Assembly: GCA_030053925.1 (NCBI GenBank)
Contig: JASGCX010000033.1
Span: 1-39,452, forward strand
DNA length: 39,452 nucleotides
Reading direction: 5' to 3'
Source: Flavobacterium sp.
GTDB lineage: Bacteria; Bacteroidota; Bacteroidia; Chitinophagales; Chitinophagaceae
Part shown: one piece after another, positions 31,860 to 39,452 of the stretch
Layout of the letters: each line of letters begins with the position of its first letter
How positions within the stretch are numbered: position 1 is the stretch's first letter
Position numbers and translations under genes: made by a program
Notes under the pieces: model-generated
The model's database searches: none
Seen by the model: only the letters and a program-made list of their open reading frames with translations
Told to the model about the DNA's origin: nothing

Positions 31860-33218
31860 ATGGTACATCCGCCTAAAAATATTCCTTGGTATAAAATTCC
31901 CTACCATTCTTTTAGTATCCTTAAAAATCCGTTGAAAGCCATTTATCAAATGGTAGAAAGCTACGGCGATATTTTTGCTTTTAAGATTGGCAACATGCGC
32001 AGCATCATCTTTTTAAACCATCCCGATTATGTTAAGCATGTGCTTAAAGATAACGTAGATAACTATTCTAGAGGAAGCGCCTTAAAAATGTCTACTACGG
32101 GTTTAGAAGAAATGCTTGGCAATGGTATTTTTATAAGCGAAGGCGACGATTGGGAATTTCAACATAAGCTATTAAAGCGTTTGTTTTCGCCTGCTGCAAT
32201 AGAAAGTACCTTACCTGTTTTGCAAGAAGAAATTGATAAGTTTATACAAAAATGGGCTAATGCAGTGGTTAATAATCCTGTTGTGAATATTGAATACGAT
32301 ATTCATTTACTGATGTTGCAAATTATGCTACGCAGCCATGTTTGTAAAAATTATCCATTCAATTACAAAGAAATTTTTGACACCTATAATGCACGTATTG
32401 AAGCTTCAAGTTGGAACGTTGGTGCGGTTTCGGAAGCCAAATCTTTTTTTTTAAAACCACTTGGTATTAATTATGCTTACAATAAGCACCAGCATCACAT
32501 AAATAAGCTAAACGCATTTTCTAATAAACTTGTACAAGCGTTACTTAATGGCGAGTTTGAACCCGTTGGTTTATTTGCTCTTATGCTTGGCGAGTTTAAA
32601 GAGGGGCGTGTTACACAAAAAGACATCCGTGACCAACTCTTCAATTTTTTGCTTGCAGGCTTTGAAACCACCGCTACTGCTATTTCTTGGCTATTGTACA
32701 ATATTGCTGCGCAGCCAAATTTGCAAGCACTTTTAAAAGATGAATTAAAGGTTACAGCCACAGCAAATGACGATGTTTTAAAGCAAGCATCTTTATTGCA
32801 ATTGGCAATTAAAGAGTCGCTACGGTTATATGCACCTGTTTGGTCTACCGCCCGTGTTGCAGTTAGAGACGATATTGTTGGAGGTAAGTTTATAAAAGCT
32901 AAAAGTATTGTGGTTATTAACTCTTACGCATTACATAGGCACAAAGCGTTTTGGCCATCGGGCAATAAATTTAACATTGCCAACTTTGAGAAAGATAATT
33001 TTAAAGGTAAAACATTTGCCTATATACCTTACAGCCAAGGAAAGCGAATTTGTCTTGGTATGGCTTTAGCCGATTATCAAATTCAAACTATAACAAGTGC
33101 TTTGTTAAAGGCTTTCAATTTTGAAACTACCTCTAACAAAGCACCAGAAATTAAAGCAAACATTATTATTAAGGCTAGCCCATCTTTACAATTAAAAATT
33201 AGTAAGGCGGGTGCTTAA
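31860..33218 (+). CDS. Cytochrome P450 monooxygenase (second copy, altered heme loop)
   Basis: The 452-residue protein is a paralogue of the first P450: same N-terminal 'SFSILKNPLKAIYQMVESYGDIFAFKI' pattern, I-helix 'LLAGFETTATAISW' (AGxET), KESLR and the axial Cys. The heme loop reads YSQGKRICLG, where the consensus has FGxGxRxCxG, so the first two residues differ (YS for FG) while Cys, Arg and the glycines are kept. It begins 2 bases after the acyltransferase stop and ends 2 bases from the convergent kbl stop. Divergence between the copies suggests distinct substrates or successive steps. Confidence 0.93.
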   Translation: MVHPPKNIPWYKIPYHSFSILKNPLKAIYQMVESYGDIFAFKIGNMRSIIFLNHPDYVKHVLKDNVDNYSRGSALKMSTTGLEEMLGNGIFISEGDDWEFQHKLLKRLFSPAAIESTLPVLQEEIDKFIQKWANAVVNNPVVNIEYDIHLLMLQIMLRSHVCKNYPFNYKEIFDTYNARIEASSWNVGAVSEAKSFFLKPLGINYAYNKHQHHINKLNAFSNKLVQALLNGEFEPVGLFALMLGEFKEGRVTQKDIRDQLFNFLLAGFETTATAISWLLYNIAAQPNLQALLKDELKVTATANDDVLKQASLLQLAIKESLRLYAPVWSTARVAVRDDIVGGKFIKAKSIVVINSYALHRHKAFWPSGNKFNIANFEKDNFKGKTFAYIPYSQGKRICLGMALADYQIQTITSALLKAFNFETTSNKAPEIKANIIIKASPSLQLKISKAGA

Positions 33219-33220
33219 AC

Positions 33221-34408
33221 TTATTTTAAAACGTTAAGTTGTTTACCAACTTTTATAAACGCAGCAATAGCTTTATCCAAATGTTGTTGGTTGTGTGCTG
33301 CACTCAATTGTACACGAATACGAGCTAGCCCTTTTGCCACAACCGGATAGAAAAAACCAATCACGTATATACCTTCTTCTAACAAAGCGGCTGCAAACTG
33401 TTGGGCAACTGTTGCTTCGTACAACATAATAGGTACAATGGGGTGGTCGCCAGGTTGTATATTAAAACCCGCTTCGGTCATTTTGGTTCTAAAATATTTG
33501 GTGTTGTTTTCTAGTTTATCTCTAAGTTCTGTGGTTTCTGTAAGCATATCAAGTACAGCTATCGATGCGCCTACAATGCTTGGTGCCAAAGTGTTTGAGA
33601 ATAAATAGGGCCTTGAACGTTGACGTAAAAGTTCTATAATTTCTTTTCTACCCGATGTAAAGCCACCACTAGCGCCGCCTAATGCTTTACCTAAAGTGCC
33701 GGTAATAATATCTATTCTCCCCATCACGTTTCGGTACTCATGTGTACCTCTACCGGTTTTGCCTAAAAAACCTGATGAGTGACATTCATCTATCATCACA
33801 ATTGCATTGTATTTATCTGCAATATCACAAATTTTATCAAGCTGTGCAATGGTGCCATCCATACTAAAGCTGCCATCTGTTACAATTATTCTGCTACGCA
33901 AATGTGCGGTTGCTTGTAGCTTTTGTTCCAAGTCATCCATATTATTATGCTCGTAGCGATAGCGTTGCGCTTTGCACAATCGTACACCATCTATAATGCT
34001 TGCGTGGTTTAGTGCATCGCTTATAATAGCGTCTTCTTCATTAAACAAGGGTTCAAATACACCACCATTCGCATCAAAAGCGGCAGCATATAGTATGGTA
34101 TCTTCTGTACCTAAAAAGCTGGCAATCTTCTGTTCTAGTTCTTTATGAATGTTTTGCGTACCGCAAATAAAACGCACGCTACTCATGCCATAGCCATGTG
34201 TATCTATTGCTTTGTGTGCTGCTTCTATTACTTTAGGATGAGACGATAAACCCAAATAATTATTAGCGCAAAAGTTTAAAACCTTTTTGCCATTTACTAC
34301 TATTTCAGCACCTTGTTCGCTAGTAATGATGCGTTCTTTTTTAAATAATCCAGCGTCATCTATTGTTTGTAATTCTTCAGCAATTCTTGCTACAAATTTT
34401 TCATTCAT
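33221..34408 (-). CDS. kbl: Glycine C-acetyltransferase (2-amino-3-ketobutyrate CoA ligase)
   Basis: This PLP enzyme links glycine and acetyl-CoA in threonine breakdown. The 395 residues begin 'IAEELQTIDDAGLFKKERIITSEQGAEI', then 'VLNFCANNYLGLSSHP', 'SVRFICGTQNIHKELE', the PLP-binding Asp in MIDECHSSG, and the Schiff-base Lys in GTLGKALGGASGG. All match Kbl; serine palmitoyltransferase and AONS are close relatives but the N-terminus is Kbl-like. No tdh is adjacent. It ends 2 bases from the second P450, with no visible terminator between the convergent genes. Confidence 0.94.
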   Translation of the reverse strand: MNEKFVARIAEELQTIDDAGLFKKERIITSEQGAEIVVNGKKVLNFCANNYLGLSSHPKVIEAAHKAIDTHGYGMSSVRFICGTQNIHKELEQKIASFLGTEDTILYAAAFDANGGVFEPLFNEEDAIISDALNHASIIDGVRLCKAQRYRYEHNNMDDLEQKLQATAHLRSRIIVTDGSFSMDGTIAQLDKICDIADKYNAIVMIDECHSSGFLGKTGRGTHEYRNVMGRIDIITGTLGKALGGASGGFTSGRKEIIELLRQRSRPYLFSNTLAPSIVGASIAVLDMLTETTELRDKLENNTKYFRTKMTEAGFNIQPGDHPIVPIMLYEATVAQQFAAALLEEGIYVIGFFYPVVAKGLARIRVQLSAAHNQQHLDKAIAAFIKVGKQLNVLK

Positions 34409-34548
34409 GGTTTGTAATTTTTGTTTGGCAAAATTATTTTAGTTCTTGTATTGCTTCACACCCTTTGGCACAATATATACTTGTATGTTAAAGTTTGTAT
34501 GGCTTTTAGTAAACGATACATTATTTTTGTTGCCCCACAATTGTAACA

Positions 34549-34635
34549 GGTGAGTTGTCCGAGTGGTTGAAGGAGCACGCCTGGAAAGTGTGTATGCGGG
34601 AAACTGTATCAAGAGTTCGAATCTCTTACTCACCG
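34549..34635 (+). tRNA. tRNA-Ser (anticodon GGA)
   Basis: The 87-base sequence folds as a class II tRNA. The acceptor GGTGAGT pairs with ACTCACC (7 bp), the D-arm region contains CCGAGTGGTTGAAGG, the anticodon loop reads CTGGAAA with anticodon GGA, the long variable arm is TGCGGGAAACTGTATC, and the T-arm is AGAGTTCGAATCTCT. The discriminator base is G, as in bacterial tRNA-Ser. CCA is only partly encoded (CA follows). The track ORF on this strand is a shadow. Confidence 0.95.
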
Positions 34636-34636
34636 C

Positions 34637-34664
34637 AAAGCGTCCATACTTGGGCGCTTTTTAT
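34637..34664 (+). terminator. Terminator after tRNA-Ser
   Basis: AAAGCG-CC and GG-CGCTTT form a stem with one opposed mismatch around ATACTT, ending in a T-run. It begins directly after the tRNA 3' end. Confidence 0.8.
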
Positions 34665-34792
34665 TTTGCTTTATAAGCCATTGTTACATTACCAGTTAAA
34701 TAGCCTAGTTCTGCTAAACCATAATTTATTTGTTTAAAATTATAACAGTTACCAGCATTGTTTTACTTTGTACAAAGGTATTACGTGTAGCC

Positions 34793-35365
34793 CTATTTGT
34801 AATACCCGTTTTTTTCAATTTCTTCTCGCACCTTGTCTGTTACCAAGTACGCAATACTTTTCTTTTGTTTGATGTGCTGTCTAATAGTTGTTGCCGAAAT
34901 GTTTAATAGGGGCGCATTTAGAACGGTTATATTTTTATTAGTGGGATGGTTTGTTATTGCAAATTCGGGTCTTTGGTAAATGATAAGATGGTAGTTTTTC
35001 TGTAGAATAGCTGCATTTTTCCATTTGCCAATATTGCTAAAACTATCGCCACCGAGTATAATACTAAACCGATGATGGGGATATTTCTCTTCTAAATAAA
35101 CGAGGGTATCTATGGTATAAGATGGTTTTGGTAACTTAAATTCTACATCCGAAGCCTTTAGTTGCGCATTGTTTTCTATTGCTAATTGTACAAGGTGCAA
35201 TCTTTGATATTCGTTTAGTAAGCTTGCGGCAGGCTTTAATGGATTTTGAGGACTCACTACTAACCAAACTTGCTCTACATCTGTGTACTCAACTACGTGG
35301 TTGGCTATTATTAAATGGCCAATGTGAATGGGGTTAAAAGAACCAAAGTATAAACCAACCTTCAT
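34793..35365 (-). CDS. nadD: Nicotinate-nucleotide adenylyltransferase NadD
   Basis: It adenylylates nicotinate mononucleotide in NAD synthesis. The 190-residue nucleotidyltransferase has 'VGLYFGSFNPIHIGHLIIA' with the HxGH motif, 'VVSPQNPLK', 'PSYTIDTLVYLEEKYP', 'IILGGDSFSNIGKWKN' and the C-terminal ISATTIR. Length is standard. feoA lies 23 bases upstream on the same strand, so they may be cotranscribed, without an evident functional link. Confidence 0.97.
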   Translation of the reverse strand: MKVGLYFGSFNPIHIGHLIIANHVVEYTDVEQVWLVVSPQNPLKPAASLLNEYQRLHLVQLAIENNAQLKASDVEFKLPKPSYTIDTLVYLEEKYPHHRFSIILGGDSFSNIGKWKNAAILQKNYHLIIYQRPEFAITNHPTNKNITVLNAPLLNISATTIRQHIKQKKSIAYLVTDKVREEIEKNGYYK

Positions 35366-35388
35366 TTGTGTATGCGTTTTTTAATGTT

Positions 35389-35616
35389 TTATACAACATC
35401 TTCTATAAAAATACTGTTGGCTTCGCTTAGTCTTAGGCTAAGGTTATAGCCCGAAACGGCAATTGAAATAGGGTCTCCAAGTGGTGCTACTTGAATTACC
35501 TTTACCACTTCTCCAGGTACACAACCCATTTCCATAAGTTTGATGACTATCTCATCTTTCTCAAAAGAATGAATTGTTGCTTTTTGACCAACCGCTAAAT
35601 CACTTAATCTTTTCAT
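35389..35616 (-). CDS. feoA: FeoA family protein (SH3-like)
   Basis: The 75-residue SH3-like domain matches FeoA: 'RLSDLAVGQKATIHSF', 'VIKLMEMGCVPGEVVKVIQVAPLGDP', 'GYNLSLRLSEANSIFIE'. FeoA assists the ferrous-iron transporter FeoB, which is not found here; in many Bacteroidota the FeoA domain is fused to FeoB or a lone copy exists. It sits 23 bases before nadD. Whether this lone copy serves iron uptake or has another role cannot be told. Confidence 0.9.
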   Translation of the reverse strand: MKRLSDLAVGQKATIHSFEKDEIVIKLMEMGCVPGEVVKVIQVAPLGDPISIAVSGYNLSLRLSEANSIFIEDVV

Positions 35617-35696
35617 CTTGTCTATTGTAGTGCAAATGTAAACTTGTACGATAGCTTTTTGTTACGAAATTTGATATAACAAACCACACACTCATT

Positions 35697-36128
35697 ATGC
35701 AACTAGTATCGTTTAACACGGCAGATAAACCGCTAACACTTAAAAACAAGACACGCTTAAAACAATTTATTGCCGGCATTTTTAACCACGAAAATAAGTT
35801 GCTAAAGAAAATTGATTATGTTTTTTGCTCCGATGATTATTTGTTGCAACTGAATAACAAGTTCTTGCAGCACGATTATTATACAGACATTATCACATTT
35901 CCCTTATCTGACAAGCACCAGCCCATTGTTGGCGAGGTTTATATAAGTTTAGATAGAGTTAAAGACAACGCATCGCAACACAACACCACCTTGCTTGACG
36001 AGACATTAAGGGTGCTTTTTCACGGCGCACTACACCTTTGCGGCTATGGCGACAAGTCGGCAAAAGACATTAAAACCATGCGGGCAAAAGAAGATTTTTA
36101 TATCAAGTTGTTTCACGTGGAACATTAA
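35697..36128 (+). CDS. ybeY: Endoribonuclease YbeY (rRNA maturation)
   Basis: This 143-residue metalloprotein processes 16S rRNA and assists ribosome quality control. The zinc motif reads HGALHLCGYGD, i.e. the HGxLHLxGY core with the third His of many homologues replaced by Asp or nearby residues, as is common in Bacteroidota. 'DYYTDIITFPL' and 'GEVYISLDRVKDNA' are also family motifs. The end of the coding sequence contains the first parS site. mnmG follows on the same strand after about 130 bases. Confidence 0.93.
   Translation: MQLVSFNTADKPLTLKNKTRLKQFIAGIFNHENKLLKKIDYVFCSDDYLLQLNNKFLQHDYYTDIITFPLSDKHQPIVGEVYISLDRVKDNASQHNTTLLDETLRVLFHGALHLCGYGDKSAKDIKTMRAKEDFYIKLFHVEH
36109..36124. other. 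parS centromere site 1
   Basis: TGTTTCACGTGGAACA is the exact reverse complement of TGTTCCACGTGAAACA, a classic chromosomal parS sequence bound by ParB/Spo0J. It lies inside the last codons of ybeY, so the coding sequence accommodates it. Confidence 0.92.
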
Positions 36129-36173
36129 TAACCAACAGCCTCCGCTCTCAATCTTGCCCATTCCACTGTTTTA

Positions 36174-36189
36174 TGTTTCACGTGGAACA
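36174..36189. other. parS centromere site 2
   Basis: A second identical TGTTTCACGTGGAACA lies 65 bases after the first, in the ybeY-mnmG gap. A degenerate half-site (GTTTCACATG) follows at about 36205. Closely spaced parS pairs next to mnmG (gidA) are typical of origin-proximal regions. Confidence 0.92.
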
Positions 36190-36258
36190 TTGGTTTTTTT
36201 AGAAGTTTCACATGTCGTCAAAGGCTTGTTTTATCTTTGTTCTTCAATTGAAATAACA

Positions 36259-38127
36259 ATGTTTCCAGATTATGATGTTATAGTGGTGGGTGCAGGTCAC
36301 GCAGGTTGCGAGGCTGCTGCTGCCGCCGCTAACCTTGGCAGCAAGGTGTTGTTGATTACTATGAATATGCAAACCATTGCCCAAATGAGTTGCAACCCAG
36401 CAATGGGTGGTATAGCCAAGGGGCAAATAGTAAGAGAGATAGATGCCATGGGTGGCTACAGCGGTATTGTGTCAGACAAGAGTATGATACAGTTTCGCAT
36501 GTTAAACGTAAGTAAAGGTCCTGCCATGTGGAGCCCTCGGGTACAAAGCGATAGAATGATGTTTGCTGCAACTTGGCGTGAAATGCTTGAGCAAACACCT
36601 AATGTTGATTTTTACCAAGACATGGTAAGCTCGCTAATTATTAATAACAACAAAGCCTGTGGCGTAGTTACAGGTATGGGCAACAAAATAAAAGCCAAAG
36701 CGGTAGTGGTAACTAGCGGCACGTTTTTAAATGGCGTTATCCATATTGGCGAAAAACAGTTTGGTGGCGGTCGTGTAGGCGAGAAGGCGGCAACAGGTAT
36801 TACCGAACAATTGGTGGCTTTTGGCTTTGAAAGCGATCGTTTAAAAACAGGTACCCCACCTCGTATTGATGGTAGAAGTTTGGATTATTCTAAAATGGAA
36901 GAACAAAAAGGCGACGATGTAATTACCGGCTTCTCGTATTTAGACATTGAAAAGATAAAACCAGCGCAGCAAAGAAGCTGTCATGTTACTTACACCAATC
37001 AAATAGTACACGATATTCTTAAAACGGGTTTCGATAGAAGCCCAATGTACCAAGGTAGAATTGAAGGTAGGGGCCCAAGATATTGCCCAAGTATTGAGGA
37101 TAAGATTAACCGTTTTGCTGAAAGAGACAGACATCAACTATTTGTAGAGCCCGAAGGATGGAATACCTGTGAGATATATGTGAACGGATTTTCTACCTCT
37201 TTACCCGAAGACGTACAAATAAAAGCCTTACGCACTGTGCCAGGTTTTGAAAACTGTAGACTATTTAGACCAGGTTATGCTATTGAGTACGACTATTTTC
37301 CACCTACACAATTAAAGTATTCGCTTGAAACCAAATTAATGGACAACCTGTTTTTTGCAGGTCAAATTAATGGCACAACAGGATATGAAGAAGCCGCTTG
37401 CCAAGGTTTGATGGCAGGTATTAATGCGCACCAAAAAGCAAAAGAACTTGAAGCCGTTGTACTTAAAAGGAGCGAGGCTTACATAGGTGTATTGATAGAT
37501 GACCTAATAAGTAAAGGCACAGACGAACCTTACAGAATGTTTACAAGCCGTGCCGAGTACAGAACATTGTTGCGTCAAGATAATGCAGATTTGCGCTTAA
37601 CCGAAATGAGTTACAACCTTGGTTTAGCATCAAAAGAGCGATTAGACAAAGTGCATAAAAAGCTAGATAGTGTAAAGCAAATCACGGCTGTTTTAAAAAA
37701 CTTTAATGTAGAAGCCAACGATATTAACCCATACTTTCAAACCATTCTATCAACGCCAATAACCGAAAAACAAAGGGCTAATAAAATTATCCTACGACCA
37801 AATGTGGGCTTAAAAGAAATGATGACGGCAATACCGGCACTAGCAACACACCTAAATGGCTTTGATGAAAAAGAGTTAGAACAGGCAGAAATTCAAGTTA
37901 AATACGAGCGCTATATAGAGAAAGAACAAGAACTTGTAAATAAAATGGGGCAGCTAGAAAACATGATTATTCCAGATTCTTTCAACTACGATAAGGTGAA
38001 TGCGTTGTCTAACGAAGCATTGCAAAAGTTCAAAAAAATTCGCCCTCACACACTTGGTCAAGCAAGCCGTATAAGCGGTGTAAACCCAAGTGATGTACAA
38101 ATATTAATGGTGTACATGGGCAGATAG
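36259..38127 (+). CDS. mnmG: tRNA uridine-5-carboxymethylaminomethyl synthesis enzyme MnmG (GidA)
   Basis: With MnmE it modifies U34 of certain tRNAs using FAD. The N-terminal dinucleotide fold reads VVGAGHAGCEAA, followed by 'NPAMGGIAKGQIVREIDAMGG', 'GTFLNGVIHIGEKQFGGGRVGE', 'LKTGTPPRIDGRSLDYSKM', and a C-terminal 'GQASRISGVNPSDVQIL' domain. The track start (36046) adds 71 residues that overlap ybeY and the parS sites. I choose the ATG at 36259 (MFPDYDVIVVG), giving 622 residues; a -7-like TATCTTTG at 36232-36239 supports a short leader. It follows the parS pair. Confidence 0.97.
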   Translation: MFPDYDVIVVGAGHAGCEAAAAAANLGSKVLLITMNMQTIAQMSCNPAMGGIAKGQIVREIDAMGGYSGIVSDKSMIQFRMLNVSKGPAMWSPRVQSDRMMFAATWREMLEQTPNVDFYQDMVSSLIINNNKACGVVTGMGNKIKAKAVVVTSGTFLNGVIHIGEKQFGGGRVGEKAATGITEQLVAFGFESDRLKTGTPPRIDGRSLDYSKMEEQKGDDVITGFSYLDIEKIKPAQQRSCHVTYTNQIVHDILKTGFDRSPMYQGRIEGRGPRYCPSIEDKINRFAERDRHQLFVEPEGWNTCEIYVNGFSTSLPEDVQIKALRTVPGFENCRLFRPGYAIEYDYFPPTQLKYSLETKLMDNLFFAGQINGTTGYEEAACQGLMAGINAHQKAKELEAVVLKRSEAYIGVLIDDLISKGTDEPYRMFTSRAEYRTLLRQDNADLRLTEMSYNLGLASKERLDKVHKKLDSVKQITAVLKNFNVEANDINPYFQTILSTPITEKQRANKIILRPNVGLKEMMTAIPALATHLNGFDEKELEQAEIQVKYERYIEKEQELVNKMGQLENMIIPDSFNYDKVNALSNEALQKFKKIRPHTLGQASRISGVNPSDVQILMVYMGR

Positions 38128-38264
38128 CTTTAGCATACTTGCATGTATTGTGTAACTTTTTTGGGGTTGGTGAGGTGGGCTTTAGAAAGTGCAAATGTTC
38201 AATTTAGCACCAAAGTACAGGTTTTGCAAAACCGGTTTGTAGGCTGTTATTTTCAATCTTTAAT
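38128..38264. repeat. Intergenic sequence, member B of the dispersed family
   Basis: This short gap contains AAATGTTCAATTTAGCAC (38193-38210), matching 4308-4325 at 17 of 18 positions, then a TTTTGCAAAACC and TTTGTAGGCTG context comparable to the other members. It precedes the small accessory pair. Confidence 0.6.
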
Positions 38265-38678
38265 TTGAATTTTTGTTGCTTTAAAACTGAAAAATTGGAA
38301 AGAATTACAAAAGAAATGATTGTTGAATTTATAAGTAAAAATGAAATAGAATTAGCCTCAACTCACACAAGGTTGTCAATGCCAATTATTAATAGAATTT
38401 TCAAGAAAATGTCTGCTAATATAAAAATTCCTGCCATAAAAGTAGAAGGGAACTTTATATGTGACGGTCATCATCGATACGTTGCATCGCTTTTAGCCAA
38501 ATATCCGCTTGAAAGAATTTCGTGGGTTATAACTTCTGCAACCTCTGTAATTGATTGGAAAACAGTTAGTTTTGATGATGGCGATTGGGATACCGAAGAA
38601 GAAGTTAATCTTAGAAATAGACAAGATGCCGACTATAACAATATTTCAATAGAGAAAATTGTTGAATTGCTGAAATAA
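38265..38678 (+). CDS. ParB/sulfiredoxin-fold-like small protein
   Basis: The protein has a central 'IPAIKVEGNFICDGHHRYVASLLAKYP', whose DGHHR motif is typical of the ParB N-terminal/sulfiredoxin superfamily, plus 'WVITSATSVIDW' and an acidic tail. There is no HTH or DNA-binding second domain, so it is not the chromosomal ParB. The start is uncertain: the track uses TTG at 38265; TTG at 38295 and ATG at 38316 (MIVEFISKNE) also fit, and the last would give about 120 residues. It is followed after 19 bases by a HAD-fold gene. Function unknown; nucleotide hydrolysis or a modification role is speculative. Confidence 0.65.
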   Translation: MNFCCFKTEKLERITKEMIVEFISKNEIELASTHTRLSMPIINRIFKKMSANIKIPAIKVEGNFICDGHHRYVASLLAKYPLERISWVITSATSVIDWKTVSFDDGDWDTEEEVNLRNRQDADYNNISIEKIVELLK

Positions 38679-38697
38679 AATTGTAATTTTGTCCATT

Positions 38698-39162
38698 ATG
38701 TTATTCTTTTTAGATATAGATGGTGTTATGGTGCCTGCCAAAGGTTGGAAAAGTCCTGAGTTTTTGAATGATGGATTTCCGGCTTTTAGTAGTAAAGCAA
38801 CTATTACACTTCAAAATTCGATTTCGGAAGAAGACACTATTATGCTTACAACGTCTCATAAGGCAAAGTTTAGCATTGAAGCGTGGAAAAATATTTTCAA
38901 GAATAGAGGGATTAACATTGAAAAGATAAAATCACTTCCTGAAAACATCAATAACCTTAGTAGGAAAGATGAAATTGTCAATTGGTTTAATGTCAATAAT
39001 GTCGATGAAAATTTTGTTATTATTGACGATGATAAGTCTTTAAATGAACTTCCTAATTTTTTAAAAGCGAATTTGGTACAAACAAGCCCTTATATTGGTC
39101 TTACAGAAGAAAATTTAGCTGCTATAAAATCTATCACACTTAAAGGTTTACAACCTGCATAA
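38698..39162 (+). CDS. HAD-fold hydrolase-like protein
   Basis: The 154-residue protein begins MLFFLDIDGVMVPAKGW, a HAD motif I (DxDGV) with the nucleophile and acid/base Asp. Later come 'IMLTTSHKAKFS' (motif II-like Thr/Ser) and 'FVIIDDDKSLNELP' (motif IV-like Asp pair). This is a small HAD without a large cap, so it may be a phosphatase or nucleotidase of unknown substrate. The track start (TTG 38689) is three codons earlier; ATG 38698 is preferred. It is 19 bases after the ParB-like gene, probably the same transcript. Confidence 0.82.
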   Translation: MLFFLDIDGVMVPAKGWKSPEFLNDGFPAFSSKATITLQNSISEEDTIMLTTSHKAKFSIEAWKNIFKNRGINIEKIKSLPENINNLSRKDEIVNWFNVNNVDENFVIIDDDKSLNELPNFLKANLVQTSPYIGLTEENLAAIKSITLKGLQPA

Positions 39163-39189
39163 AAATACTTTGCAATTTCAAATTATATG

Positions 39190-39225
39190 ACACCTCACTC
39201 TTTAAACAGTGGGGTGTTTCGTTTT
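39190..39225 (+). terminator. Terminator after the HAD gene
   Basis: ACACCTCACT and AGTGGGGTGT form a 10-bp stem (one G-T pair) with loop CTTTAAAC, followed by TTTCGTTTT. It lies 27 bases after the HAD stop codon. Confidence 0.8.
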
Positions 39226-39452
39226 AATAGCATAGAACTGGTTTTGGGCTTGGCGAAGAAGCGTATTTCGATGCACAAAGCTTCGTTTAACCACAGAACC
39301 CGCCATTTTGCCAAACCTGTGTTATAGGCTGGCGTTTTTGTCTGTCGATGGTTACAAGCATTTTTATGCCATCCGCTTGTGTCATTTGCCGAGTGCTTTT
39401 TTGACTGGCTTATGTGTTGAGTGTTTTATTTTTTTTGAAGCGTTGGAAATTT
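39226..39452. repeat. Intergenic sequence, member C of the dispersed family
   Basis: No gene is seen to the window end. The stretch contains CCATTTTGCCAAA (39303-39315), identical to 4334-4346, then GTTATAGGCTGGCG and TTTTTGTCTGTC, and GAAGCGTTGG (39437-39446) near the edge, the same order of words as member A. It closes the accessory pair on the right. Confidence 0.62.

Noticed and set aside
36046-36258. 71-residue N-terminal extension of MnmG in the ORF track
   Set aside because: It overlaps ybeY and both parS sites and lacks similarity to the family; the FAD-fold start MFPDYDVIVVG at 36259 is canonical.
38265-38678. Chromosomal ParB
   Set aside because: The DGHHR motif and the nearby parS sites suggested it, but the protein lacks the central HTH and dimer domains and is only about 120-137 residues.

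Overview
The window looks like chromosomal DNA of a low-GC member of the Bacteroidota, most likely the Chitinophagaceae/Sphingobacteria side. The reasons are seen directly. There is a DUF2480 protein, a BatB/BatC pair, the long three-domain form of IspG, and lipoprotein signals with Bacteroidota-style LptC. Several start regions carry TAnnTTTG-type -7 boxes, there is no obvious Shine-Dalgarno use, and coding regions are AT-rich.

Layout. 1-2171: a phased 20-22 bp repeat array, then lptC, nth and frr. 2317-4209: two decayed accessory genes, a DUF433 antitoxin-like pseudogene and a RhuM-family gene with an in-frame stop. 4497-10031: a tightly packed minus-strand defence operon, xre > fused PD-(D/E)XK-HsdM > hsdS > ABC-type ATPase with a TOPRIM-like C-terminus. 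It has no HsdR translocase. 10350-18240: housekeeping genes (DUF2480, ppiD-like, nadA, metF, lptB, msrB, adk) with clear hairpin terminators and a 580-base AT-rich gap that holds DnaA-box-like words. 18306-22545: arginine genes in the order GNAT > argG > argC > argD. 22993-26300: recR and ispG, with a 186-bp tandem triplication between their 3' ends and a 28-copy octamer array immediately upstream of ispG. 26378-29663: batC, batB, a putative toxin/antitoxin pair (small membrane protein plus Panacea/SocA-like protein) and a class D beta-lactamase, all on the minus strand. 29715-33218: a P450 / acyltransferase / P450 operon. 33221-38127: kbl, tRNA-Ser(GGA), nadD, a lone feoA, ybeY, two perfect parS sites and mnmG. 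38265-39162: a small accessory pair (ParB-fold-like protein and HAD-fold protein).

How it fits together. The backbone is ordinary metabolism: cell envelope (LptB/LptC), NAD (NadA, NadD), one-carbon, arginine, isoprenoid and repair genes. Two accessory modules, the restriction operon and the ParB-like/HAD pair, are each flanked by members of one degenerate intergenic sequence family, which suggests cassette-like gain and loss. The strongest candidates for new biology are the restriction operon with its one-chain ATPase-TOPRIM partner (possibly PARIS/OLD-like and guarding the restriction system), the Panacea-like pair inside a Bat operon, and the P450-acyltransferase-P450 operon. The two parS sites beside mnmG suggest the window lies in the origin-proximal part of the chromosome.
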